The notes beneath the pieces were generated by a model, which saw only the letters and a program-made list of their open reading frames with translations, had not been told where the DNA came from and did not search any database. Shown one piece after another: positions 28,903-39,189 of a stretch of DNA of 48,660 nt (position 1 is the first letter of the stretch; every line of letters begins with the position of its first letter). The DNA lies in NCBI GenBank assembly GCA_008000375.1, contig SMOI01000236.1, positions 1,614-50,273 on the forward strand. The letters are read 5' to 3'. Made by a program: the position numbers and the translations under genes. The DNA comes from Poteriospumella lacustris. Lineage: Eukaryota; Sar; Chrysophyceae; Chromulinales; Dinobryaceae.

Positions 28903-30103
28903 CGCGACGCAGGAGACGGTGGTGGAGGTGTTCATCAAGCACCAGCGCGCGTCGCTGCTGCCGCTGTACCTGCCGTGGCTGCTGCTGGCCGGCGAGGACG
29001 GCGCGCCGCCCGCCTCTCCGCCGCCTCGCTGGCTGCAGCGCCTGTGGCTGGCGAAGGAGGCCTGCGACCGGCTGTGCTTCACGTTCCTCGTCACGGCGAA
29101 GACGCGTCTGTCGGTGCTGGACCTGGCGTCGTACGCGCTGCACGTGCTGCTGATCGCGCCGGGCAGCCGCCCGACAGCCGCCACGGCAGCGGCGCCGACC
29201 TCGTCGGCAATCCGCTGCTGAGCGTCTCGACGCACGCGGCGCCCGTTGTGACCGCCCGACGGCCGTCCGAGGCGGCGGCGCAGCTCGACGCGGGCGTCGT
29301 GACGCGCGAAGAGTTCTTCGAGCTGCTGATGCTCGTCTTCGAGGGCGCCGACTGCCGCGTCGTCCGCCGTCTGCGGCGGCGGTTGTCGTCTCAAGCGACG
29401 GTGACGGCGACGGCGGCGTCGTCGGCGGTCGACGTTTCGCCGATGCACGCGACAGCGGCGGCGCCCACAACTGGCGACCGCCCGGCGCTGCGCGGCGTCC
29501 AGCGGCGGCTGTCGCAGCTCCTCGGCGCTTCGTCGGTCGCGTTGGTGGCGAAGGCGACGGCCGCGCGCGACGACGGCGGCGACGGGTACAGCGACGATGA
29601 CAGCGACGACGACAGCGACGAGGGCGGCGAGGACGACGGCGACCCGTCCGGGCGGCCCTCGCGCCGCTCGTCGTTCTTTCAGCGACAGCGGGCGGCCCTG
29701 CAGCGACGCGCGGCGGCCTCAGCGACGAGCAGCAGCGACGAGGGCGTCGAGGGCGTCGAGCTCAGCGACGCGAGTCGCTTCGGACCGAGCGACCGCCCTG
29801 CGGTACCTTCGCCAACGCAACGCGACGCGTCGGCGGCTACGACCCCCGCGACGCAGGAGACGGTGGTGGAGGTGTTCATCAAGCACCAGCGCGCGTCGCT
29901 GCTGCCGCTGTACCTGCCGTGGCTGCTGCTGGCCGGCGAGGACGGCGCGCCGCCCGCCTCTCCGCCGCCTCGCTGGCTGCAGCGCCTGTGGCTGGCGAAG
30001 GAGGCCTGCGACCGGCTGTGCTTCACGTTCCTCGTCACGGCGAAGACGCGTCTGTCGGTGCTGGACCTGGCGTCGTACGCGCTGCACGTGCTGCTGATCG
30101 CGC
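28903..30103 (+). repeat. 257-bp direct repeat (28903-29159 and 29847-30103)
   Basis: The block that encodes the start of domain IV (ATQETVVEVFIKHQRAS to DLASYALHVLLIA) appears twice in the right copy and only once in the left copy. The two units flank the alternative III-IV linker. Confidence 0.85.
29160..29359 (+). repeat. Patchwork of two short segments copied from upstream
   Basis: 29162-29263 repeats 28629-28730, and 29261-29359 repeats 28182-28280, with GGC/GGCC microhomology at the joint. Both source segments encode parts of the III-IV linker. The order is opposite to that in the source, as after serial template switching. Confidence 0.8.
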
Positions 30104-31488
30104 AGCTGCTGATGGTCACGACGACGGCGCGACACGTGGACGTGGCGGGCTGGGTGGGCCTGGGCTACGCGCTGGAGGCCTGCTTCTGGCTGGAGATGTG
30201 CGTGCGCGTGGTGGCCTTCGGCGAGCTGCGCTACTTCCGCGACCCGATCTCGCTGCTGCGGGGCGCGCTCAACGTGGCGAGCCTCGTGGCGATGTGTCTC
30301 GTGTCGCGCGACGACTACAACTTCGACGAGGCGGCGGGCGTGTCGTCCGTCTTCGTGACGCTGGTGGCGCTGCAGTGTCTGCGCGTGACGCTGGTGTTCC
30401 TGCGGCTGCGCGGCAACGGGCGGTACGCGTCGGCGATCGCGACGACGATGCGCGCGCTGTTTCTGCTGGCGCTGGCGCTGTTCTTCTTCACGATCTTCGC
30501 TCAGGACCGCTTCTGCTCGGTGCTGCGCGACGACAACGTCGCGGGCGACGCGCAGAGCAACGACGACGCGGCGTCGAGCTGGAACCAGTTCAGCGACATC
30601 CTCGTGTGCTCGAACTACGCGCAGACGCTGTTCACGCTCTTCGAGGTGATGGTGCTGGGGTCGTGGTCGATGGTCATGGACGCCGCCGCCTCCATCGCCG
30701 CGGCCGACCCCTCCGCGTCCTCTGCGACGTCGTCGCTGCCGCCTCTGCGGCGACTGACCGTCGCGCGGTGGCTGCGCAGCGTCGCAGTCGCAGGTGGCGT
30801 CGGCCTCAGCGCCAGTGGCTCCGACGACGCGGCCACCGCCACGACGAACGTGGCGCTGCAGGCGGTGACGCCCGCCTCGGCCTACGTCTTCTTCTTCGCG
30901 TTCCGCCTGTTCATGACGCTGCTCGTGCTGCCGCTGCTGGTGTCCTACATGGTGCGCAGCTACGTCGCGCTGCTCGACCAGGTCGCCTTCATCCGCGTGG
31001 CGCGGCGACAGCGCCGGTACCTGCCACTGGCCGCCGCGCCGCCCACCGGCGGCGGCGCGACGAGCACCGCAGCCGCCGCCTCCAACGGCGACGTCGTGTC
31101 GACCGCCCCAGCGCCGTCGCCGCTGCGGCAGCTCGCGAAGCGCCTGTACCGCGCGTGGACGCGGCAGCGGCTGTTTCGCTACGTTCCGATGGCGGCGGAG
31201 ACCTGGCGCTACGAACTGGGCTTTCTGGACGTCTGGGACGTGCACGCGCTGCGACAGACCGACGTCGTGCGGCTGTACGCGCGCCACGAGGACTACGCGC
31301 TGCGCGTCGCAGAGAACCTGCGTCTCGAGGCCCTGGCGCTCTACGCGCGGTGCGACGGCGTCGCAAGCTCCGACGGGGGGCTGTTTGCCGAGCTGCGGGT
31401 GCTGTTGGCGGACAGCGACTACGTGTCGCCGTCGCTGCGGCGGCGAGTCGTCTCCCGCGCGTCCTTCGCAGCCACCTCGCAGCGGTGA

Positions 31489-34400
31489 GCGCGCCAGGCG
31501 ATCGCCCCGTTCTGTGTGTTCTGTGTGTTTCTGTGTTCTGTTCACTGTAGTGTAGTGTTGTATGTAGTGTAGTGTTGATAGCTGTCCGTTGTCTGTTGTG
31601 TGCGGCAGCGTAGTGCGGTGGTCATCGGTGGCGACTCGTTGGTCTGCCGCGGTCTGTTACCTTAGTCCCTCCACCGGACGCACACAGACGCCTGCGTCGT
31701 TGGCCCTGGGGCGACAACATCACTCGCGACATAAGACTCTGTGAGTGCTGACGCGTGTGATGTCGCTTGTTCAGTTGTCGCGTGTTTAGGAGTCGCGGGC
31801 TGCACGGGCAGGAAGCCGGATCGCCCGTGAGCGGTGACAGTCAGCAGTCAGCCAGTAAATACATAGGAGCGCTGTTTGCGACATGCGACTTTATGCGATG
31901 CGACGGATCCACAGCATGTCGCCTGTCGCATGTCGCCTGTCGCATGTCGCCTGTCGCCTGTCATGTCGCCTGTCGCGGCTCTGCAAGTGCGACCATAAAA
32001 CCCAGACTCTCACAAGATCTGCGTAAAGCCGTTTCAATTTTTCTGTGTGAATGACACCATGGCGATGACGTACACTGTATTGGACCGTTGGTTCGCCTGT
32101 GGCCTGAATGTCATCACTTCCGATCGGAATCACAATTGTGGCCGTATTTGAACGACTCATCTGACTCTTCGTCTCAAATGCCTTATGGAGTGATTTTCTT
32201 GGTATCGCGCCTTATTGGCTCGTTTGTGAAGTTGACACGCCCACATCGATGTTTGCCCTCTCAACGGCAACGCTGTTGTTGGCCATACCCAGCGATCTAA
32301 TTCTGTGGCCCTTAAAATGACACGAGGTAAAGCTGTATGTGTCAATTTCTTTGTTAATTTTCTCACACCTCGTGCGATCCAGACAGAAATCTGCTGGCCT
32401 CCACCGATGACATCGCCGACCTGTGGCTCAATTCACTTGGAATAGTTCGATTACAATGACAACACGCTGAGTTATCATTAATCAGTGCGTTGGGCGGTTC
32501 TGTCCCCTTTTCCCGCAGGAACAAGCTTTTACTCTTGCTGACGGGTTTGGCTCGCTCGTCTGAACGCGCAGCTCTTGTACACTGCGATCTTGTTGTTGAC
32601 GACCTCCTGGCGCCACAACTTGTCATCACCCCAACGCCTTTCTACTGCCGTTCTCGCGATTGCTCTTCGGTTGGTTGCTTGTTCGCTGCTGATCCTCCGC
32701 CGCAGGCCACCACCGGCGATCTCTCTGGCACCGTGGGTCCGTCAGGTCTGCTCATCAATGGATCGATGCATCATGACGATCAGTTACTGGCACCGTGAAA
32801 GGTCTCCGCAGTGAAGATGCCGCTGCTTTTCGTTCGTTGGCAAAGGACCCGTCCACAGGCCGGAGACAACTGTCGCGATGCGGCCCTTGGCAGACTGCCA
32901 CTGGGTTCTCTTCGCGTTCCGTCGCCCATTGCCGCTCCCCATTAATACAGAGCCGGACGAGTTTTTAAGAAGCAGCACCGTCGTTGTGTGCGGTCTCTTG
33001 CGCCTGTCGGTCCCCGTCGGATGTGGGTTTCGTCGACACGGTCATCGAGATCGACGCTTCCCCTCGTCGATGACGGCGAGTGGCTGCGTAGATCTGCAGC
33101 ACTGTTCTCTGCATTGAAAGAAGAGGCGATGGAAGACGTATGGAATGGGATGAGATTGGCAGGAGCTACTCACAAGACTGCGAATGGCAGGCCAGACGAG
33201 TTTCGACGTTGGTCCACGAGTGGCCGACGGCTGTGCAGCTCACGTTCTTCTGCGGTGCTTCTGGGTGATTGGCACCCACCTCACGTTGCGATGGTACTCT
33301 GGGATACGTAGAGTGTGGACAGCTGCTGCTACAGTGGACCGCTGCCCTGGCCGACACATGCGGCGGAGGCGAAGGCGGCGCTGGTCTCGGTCCAGTCGAC
33401 GCGGAGAACCGATGGCCAGGACCCGATTCGAAGACTTTGACGCTTCACTGCAGCAGCGGGACCCTCGTGGCCGGGTCTCTGGTGAGTCAATGCACGGTAC
33501 TGAGGGATTCGGTGCATCTTGCCGACCGGGGAGCAAAGGATGGGGCCTTCGCGACGCACGTGGGACACCGGCGGTGGTGTCCCCAGCCCTTTGGCGGGCC
33601 GCGTTCGTCGCCGCGCGTGTATCGTGACATTTCGCTGCGAATTATGGACGTTGGCCATCTGATATGGATCGGAGTGCATGACCAGAGAGCGTATCTCCAG
33701 TTGCTGTGCCGAGATAACGGGGTCGTCCGTTGTCGTTCCGTGCGGCGCTGTCCCCACTAACCACAATTCTTTGGGAATTTCATCGTTTTCAAAGGACATT
33801 TCATCGTTTCAGCGAGGAAAAATGACTGATATCGCTCACCAAGAAGGATATACATCCAAATATATATGGTTGTTTCAGGTCTGACGGATATTGCCAAAGT
33901 TCTAGCGAGTTAGAGAAACGAAAGTTGTTGATGTGGACAAATTTAAGCTTCATTTCCCGTCGCAAGTCTTTGTATTCGGGTTAGAATTGAGGATATTTTG
34001 CACTTATCGATAGTTATATGAATTTACTACATGATACTACGTTTTTCCAACATTTTCTAATTCGTTTTGAAGGTTTTCTGTCGGATCTAAGAAGTAGCCA
34101 TCGCGGACCATCGACCTCTGCCGAGCTCTGTTTCACCTTCAAGACTCAACAATTCTTCGAGAAACTTTCCGTAACCTTCCTCATTGAACATGTTAATACT
34201 CTGGTTTGCCATATTCTTGATTCTGCAGTTGCAATATCGAGCGTAGAACGATGAAATACGGTGAATAACTGCACGAAATATCCGTACCCCCTGTCGTTTT
34301 CGCATAACACTTCTTCAACGAAGCATATTTCGCCGAAACTGCACTCAAAAATCCAATTACAAGTGCCTTTGGAATCATAAACAACGCAAGTGATACCAAG

Positions 34401-35638
34401 AAAGTGCAACGCAGCGATACCGGGGCGCCCAAAGCGACGAGGTTGGACTGACGCCGTAGCCTGGGATAGGTAATCTGGGGAGTTGGGTACTGTCGTCGTC
34501 GCCATGCACACGCTGCGGTCGCATCGCGGCGGCGGTCGCCTTCGAACCCCAAACCTCATTGCATCGTTGCATCTGACGGTTTGCTGATGCGATCGCATTG
34601 CTTTTGTCGCATCGCATCGCATCCGACTGGCCACCGTCCCAAACAGCACTGTACCATGTAGCCAAACCTTGTCGTAGCCCCAGCCAGTGGCTACAGGAAC
34701 CTGCTGAACCTAAAGTCCATCGACCATGTGTGTCTGAGGTCTGAGTTCGCGCTGCCCGAAGGCCTACCAATCACAGGGCAAGTCCAGATTGCTTCGGAAC
34801 TGCAAGTACACCGTGTATGGAGGGTACGCTGTGTTCGAGTTGGCCGATGAAGATCAGCCATGGCGTGATGCAGCAAGCCGCAACACAAGCTCATGGGCAG
34901 TGGGGACCCTCATGCGATTGCGTGGAGAAAGGGAGCTCATGAGGTGTTGAACGCGTAACACTTCATGAGCCCCCTTCGTCCCATGATGGCCCCCACTGCC
35001 CACGTGTTGGGACTCGCTGCGTCTCGCTGGGTAAGGTTTGGCTTTGATGTCCTCTCGGGATCGACGGCAGCAACAGGAATGGGCCAATGGCCGCCTTTGC
35101 ACTCGCCGCACTTCACTGCTGACAGCCTCGTGCGGACGCGGAGACCAACCGCTGCCATTGCCTCAGTCAAACAGCTCGTCGGCTGTTTCCGTCAGCCTGT
35201 CTCTTCTGTTTCTGCAGCTTTGACTGGTGGCGTGCAATCGACGACGATTCGTCCACCTGCAGGCCCCGCGTCTGTCTGCGGGTCTGGCCTGCCCAGCGGC
35301 TGTAAATGGTTTACGTTAAAGCGGAGTTGATTGGTCGATGCGCTGAAAGCACCGCCGGAGTGGGAATGTGGCGGGCGTTGTTGGTTCGCAGACCTGCACA
35401 GGCGAAGGAGTCGTGTCGGTCCTTCCGTCGGGCAGCGGTGGCAACAGCAGTTCGGGTGCCGGTGGCGGCACGGCGGCACTGTAGGCGGTTGTGTCGGTGC
35501 TGGGACCCCTCCGACAGAGTGACCGCGAGCGGGACTGTGCACGGCCAGCGAGGCGTGCGGCATCTCTCTCTCGAGTCACCCACACACGGCGGTACGGCTG
35601 ATGAGTCAGGCGGTGCTATTTACAGCGGCGGCGGCGGC
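31489..35638. other. Gene-poor interval, 4.1 kb
   Basis: No frame here has convincing protein character. A 17-bp unit (TGTAGTGTAGTGTTGTA) is repeated at about 31548-31580, and a 14-bp unit array at 31914-31980. Composition swings from GC-rich to clearly AT-rich (33.75-34.4 kb). It lies between the right channel copy and NAF1. Confidence 0.5.
31914..31980. repeat. Minisatellite of GTCGCCTGTCGCAT-like units
   Basis: Four to five imperfect 14-nt units built from CATGTCGCCTGTCG, ending in shorter CCTGTC units. Confidence 0.85.
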
Positions 35639-37269
35639 TCACCGCGGCGGGTGGTACCGCGGCGGCGGTGGCGGCTGCTGCGGCAGCGTCAGCGGCGCGT
35701 ACTGGTAGGTGCCGGGGGCGTGGGCGGCGTACGTCGGGTACGCGGCGGCCACCGGCGGGTACACGACGCCGGGCAGCGCGAACGGGTACGACGCCTGCGG
35801 CGGCGGCGGCTGCTGCGCGGCGTAGAACTGCGGCGGCGGCGGCGGTGGGGCGCGCAGGAAGTGCTCGACGGGCACGTGGATCGGCGGCCGGGCGCGTACG
35901 ACGACGACGGCGGGGCCGGGCCCGCGGCGGGTGCAGCGCGCGCGCTGCGGCGGCAGCGCGACGCGGCGGCGGCCGGTCCCGGCGGGATGCAGCCGAAGTC
36001 CTCGGCGGCATGCGGCGCGCGGAGGCGGCGGCCGTGCGGGCGCTGCTGGCTCTTGGCCGCCTTTCTTGCGCGCTGCTCGGCCTCGTCGTCGGAGTAGTCG
36101 ACCTCGTCGGCGCCGACCTCCTCGTCGAACGCGTTCGACGCGTCGGAGCCCTTCAGCGTGCGCAGCGAGCGCAGCACCTGCGGCGTCAGGAACGTCGCGT
36201 GGTCGGGCACCGTGAAGACCGCCACGCCCGGCTGGATAGCGCCGGGGATCTCGCGCAGCGTGCGCTCCGGCTGCGCCGCCTCCTGCGACAGATGCGCGTT
36301 CACCGCCTGCGGCGCCGTCAGCGGCGCGTCCGCCGCGGCGGCGGCCTCAGCGGCTGCGAGGGGCTCGTCGGCGTCGCCCTCCGCCGCGTCGCGTCGCTTA
36401 GGCTTCTTCTTCGCGGCGCCGCGCTTCGCCTTGGCGCCGTCGGCGGCAGTGGCGGCGGTGGCGGCGGCGGGCCGCGCGGCGTAGCTGCGGTAGCGGACGA
36501 TGTAGAAGGGCGCGGCGACGGGGCCGAAGACCTCGTGCACGACGCCCACGACGACGCCCGTCGCCGTGCACAGCACGGTGCCCTCGTTGAGCGAGTAGGC
36601 GCCGTCGGCCACGAGGCCCTGGATGACCACGGTCTGCTCGTGGTCGATGCGGTACAGCACCTCGCCCGCCAGCCGCAGCTGCTCGCGGCGGGCGCCCAGC
36701 TGCACCTGCAGCTCCTCCGGCGCCGCGGGCAGCGGCAGCAGCGCCGCGTCCTCGTCCAGTTCGTGCTGCGTCTTCGGCGGCGCCGTCGACGCGCCCAGCT
36801 GCGCCTCCTCTTCGGTCAACGCGTCGGCGTCGGCGTCGCGCGGGGCCCGCGCCGCGTCGTCGTCGCTGTCGCCGTCGCTGTCGTCGGACAGCGCCGCGTC
36901 TTGGCGCAGGACGTCGTCGTCGGTGTCCTCCGACGAGGCCGACGCGTCGTCCATCGCCTCGGCCGCTTCGTCGTCGGCGGCGGCGGCGAATGGTCGGCGG
37001 TCGTCGTCGTCGCGCAGGTGCGGCGGCACGTCGCGCGCCTCGTCGGCGACGCAGACCTCTCGCGCGATGTACTCCAGGTCGCTGCCGAGGTAGGTCGCGG
37101 CTGCGACTGCCTCCTCCTCGTCCTCCTCGTCCTCCTCGTCCTCCTCGTCCTCCTCGTCCTCCTCGTCGCTGTCGTCGTCGCGGTCGTCGTCCACGTCGCG
37201 CACGACGATGTCCTCGTCGGCGTCCATCGCGCGGTCGTCGTCGCTGGCGTAGTCCGCGACGAAGTTCAT
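35639..37269 (-). CDS. NAF1: H/ACA ribonucleoprotein assembly factor NAF1 (apparent frameshift near the C-terminus)
   Basis: The frame opens at ATG 37269 (MNFVADYASDDDRAMDADED). A long acidic N-terminus with EED repeats is followed at about residues 200-262 by the Gar1/Naf1 core (GEVLYRIDHEQTVVIQGL, then GVVVGVVHEVFGPVAAPFY). Near 373 comes the NAF1 signature KGSDASNAFDEEVG and YSDDEAEQ. NAF1 brings dyskerin and box H/ACA snoRNAs together in the nucleoplasm and is later exchanged for GAR1. The main frame loses character after about 36000 and would run on as Arg/Ser-rich noise to 35689. A different frame gives a typical Pro-rich NAF1 tail (VEHFLRAPPPPPPQFYAAQQ) with a stop at 35639, so a single-base indel between about 35880 and 35990 is likely. 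Divergent from the SLC10A7-like gene, 340 bp apart. Confidence 0.85.
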
Positions 37270-37344
37270 CGCTCCTCAACCGGCAGGGCACGCAGAGCCT
37301 CAGAGATGTGACCAGAGCGCTGGGGGCAGCGGCGCCGAGGGGCA

Positions 37345-37350
37345 ACGGTC

Positions 37351-37383
<33 letters not shown>
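37345..37383. repeat. (GGC)n run in the NAF1/SLC10A7 intergenic region
   Basis: About a dozen GGC triplets in the presumed shared promoter and 5'-UTR region of the divergent pair. Confidence 0.8.
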
Positions 37384-37384
<1 letters not shown>

Positions 37385-37609
37385 CTGGCCCGCAGCCTCC
37401 GCTAAGTTAGCGGTCGTATTGTCTATTGTCCGCTAAGTTAAGCGCCGCGAGGAGAGCGGACACGACGACGACGACGATGAATTTGCACCGTCGGCGCCTT
37501 CGGCGGCGCCATCTTCGACGTCTTCGGCGGGTGCGAGGCCCGTAGAGCCCCGCAGGGAGGCCAACACGGTCTCAGACATAACGACAATCGATCTGGTTGC
37601 GCTGGCGAG

Positions 37610-38917
37610 ATGACGACCGCTGTCGCTGTGAGTCGCCGGCGGAGGCGATGGCCGCTGTCGCTGTCGCTGTCGCTGCTGCTACTGCTGCTGCTCGTCGCCG
37701 CCTCTGACTCTTTGGCCTTCGGGCCTTCATTACCCAATCCCCACTACGAGCGCCAGACGCTGCGTCAGATTCAATGGAACAGCGCCGCTCAGCGGCGGCC
37801 TCCGCTGCGGCCGCTGTTCGACCGGCCGCCCTCCTCCGCCGCCCGCGACGTGCCCGTGAGCAAGTCGCCGCCGGTGGCTGCAGCGCCTGGGCCCAGCACA
37901 TCGCAGAGGCTGCGTGCCTGGCTGGGCGCCAACTGGCTGGTGCTGGGCGAGGTGCTGGTCATCGGCCTCGCGAAGCTGCGGCCGCACTGGGGCGCCACGG
38001 GCGGCCCGCTGCGCCCCGAGTGGACCGTCTCGAAGCTGGGCGTCTCCGCGATCTTCTTCATCAACGGCGCCGCGCTGTCGCTGTCGGCCTCCTCGCCCGA
38101 CGAGGTGCGCACCGCGACGCAGACGAACGCGCTCGTCCAGAGCTTCAGCTTCGTCGCCGTCCCGCTGCTCGCGAAGCTGCTCGCGCCGCTGTACCCCGAC
38201 GCCGCCTTCCGCGACGGGCTGCTCGTGCTGGCGTGTCTGCCCTGCACGATCAACATCTGCGTGGCGCAGACGCTGGCGGCCGGCGCGAACGTGGCCTGCG
38301 CCATCTTCAACGCGATCTTCGCCAACGTCGTCGGCGTGTTCGTGACGCCGCTGCTCGCCGTCGCTCTGCTCGGCGCCGGCGACGCCGTGTCGCTGCTCGG
38401 CACGCTGCGCAAGCTCGGCGCCGTGGTCATCCTGCCGCTGGTGGCGGGGCAGCTGGCGCGGCGCAGTCCGCTGGGCGCGGCCCTCGCGCGCGTCGCGGGC
38501 CACACGCGGACGCTGTCGTCGCTGCTGCTGCTCGCCATCGTCCACAACGTCTTCTCCGACACCTTCCGCAGCGGCCTCGGCGTGTCGGGCGCGGCGCTGG
38601 CGAAGCTGGCGGTGGCGATGCCGGCGCTGTACCTGCTGCTGACGCTGCTCTTCGAGCGGCTGTCGCGCTGGCTGCTGCCGGGCCTCGACGAGGCCACGCG
38701 CGGCGCCGCGCTGCTCTGCTCGGCGCAGAAGACGCTGGCGTTCGGCGTGCCCTTCATCAAGACGGCGCTGGGCCAGCGCGAGGACCTCGCCTACGTCCTC
38801 GCGCCGCTGCTGCTGTACGCGCCGGCGCAGCTGCTGCTGGGCTCGTCGCTGCTGGTGCCGCTGCTGCGCCGCCGCATCGCGCGCGCCGCCGAGCTCGAAG
38901 AGGGCGCCGGCATCTGA
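37610..38917 (+). CDS. SLC10A7: SLC10A7/Rch1-type (SBF-like) membrane transporter with a bipartite-looking presequence
   Basis: 435 residues from ATG 37610. A basic start and a Leu-rich core form a signal peptide ending near SDSLAFGPSLP; a hydrophilic Ser/Pro/Arg-rich stretch to about residue 105 follows. Then come about ten hydrophobic segments of the SBF-like family. Diagnostic matches to SLC10A7 are FINGAALSL, CAIFNAIFANVVGVFVTPLL, IVHNVFSDTF, LLCSAQKTLAFGVPFIKTAL and a C-terminal APLLLYAPAQLLLGS. Animal SLC10A7 and yeast Rch1 act in the secretory pathway or plasma membrane and affect calcium homeostasis; plant BASS4, of the same branch, is predicted to be plastidial. The site after the signal peptide (LA|FGPS) resembles the ASAFAP motif of stramenopile plastid preproteins, so plastid targeting is possible but unproven. 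Divergent from NAF1 and convergent with Ariadne. Confidence 0.88.
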   Translation: MTTAVAVSRRRRRWPLSLSLSLLLLLLLVAASDSLAFGPSLPNPHYERQTLRQIQWNSAAQRRPPLRPLFDRPPSSAARDVPVSKSPPVAAAPGPSTSQRLRAWLGANWLVLGEVLVIGLAKLRPHWGATGGPLRPEWTVSKLGVSAIFFINGAALSLSASSPDEVRTATQTNALVQSFSFVAVPLLAKLLAPLYPDAAFRDGLLVLACLPCTINICVAQTLAAGANVACAIFNAIFANVVGVFVTPLLAVALLGAGDAVSLLGTLRKLGAVVILPLVAGQLARRSPLGAALARVAGHTRTLSSLLLLAIVHNVFSDTFRSGLGVSGAALAKLAVAMPALYLLLTLLFERLSRWLLPGLDEATRGAALLCSAQKTLAFGVPFIKTALGQREDLAYVLAPLLLYAPAQLLLGSSLLVPLLRRRIARAAELEEGAGI

Positions 38918-39189
38918 GACGCCCTGCGACAGCGCAGCAACGCCCTGTGGCAGAGCGTAGCGCAGCGATGCTTTGTAACGCGGCTAACGCTTCGATCGGG
39001 CAGCCGACGGCGCCGCAGCCGATGACAGATTCTGGGTTTTCTGATATTTCTGTGTATTTGGGTTACAGAGAGGCGCGGGGCCGCCGCGTCGGTCGCGTCG
39101 GTCGCGTCGGTCGCGGGGCGGAGCGAGCGCTGGGCCCTGCGCGTTGGGTGGTGGTGGGGCGGAAGGGACTGATCGCTATGTACACGCGG

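Larger units (their letters stand above)
23515..31348 (+). repeat. Right arm of the large inverted duplication
   Basis: Tracts with no visible difference from the left arm: 23515-23805, 24297-24845, about 25473-29159 and 29847 to about 31348 (one mismatch seen near the end). Diverged tracts: about 23806-24296, 24846-25472 and 29360-29846. The arms face each other across about 7 kb containing two transposons. Confidence 0.85.
23494..31488 (+). pseudogene. Second, broken copy of the fused two-pore-channel-like gene
   Basis: Inverted paralogue of 9597-16547, starting at ATG 23494 (MTDTKVSDDFIVVDALL). It reads in three successive frames. Frame A (23494-25557) covers domain I and the start of domain II and goes out of frame near 25460-25478, where one extra base separates a diverged tract from a tract identical to the left copy. 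Frame B (to 29221) covers domains II to IV and ends in an out-of-frame tail (PGSRPTAATAAAP) after position 29159. Frame C then continues to 31488 with a second, different III-IV linker and a complete domain IV. Nucleotides 28903-29159 recur at 29847-30103. The C-terminus (ending FAATSQR) differs from that of the left copy. As read, no single full-length channel can be made. Whether this is a real pseudogene or an assembly chimera cannot be decided from the sequence. Confidence 0.75.

Noticed and set aside
25557-29221. Second ORF of the right channel copy as a separate functional gene
   Set aside because: It begins inside domain II after a frameshift, has no plausible promoter or start, and matches the interior of the left protein.
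31914-31980. CRISPR-like array
   Set aside because: Units are contiguous imperfect 14-mers without spacers; the genome is eukaryotic.
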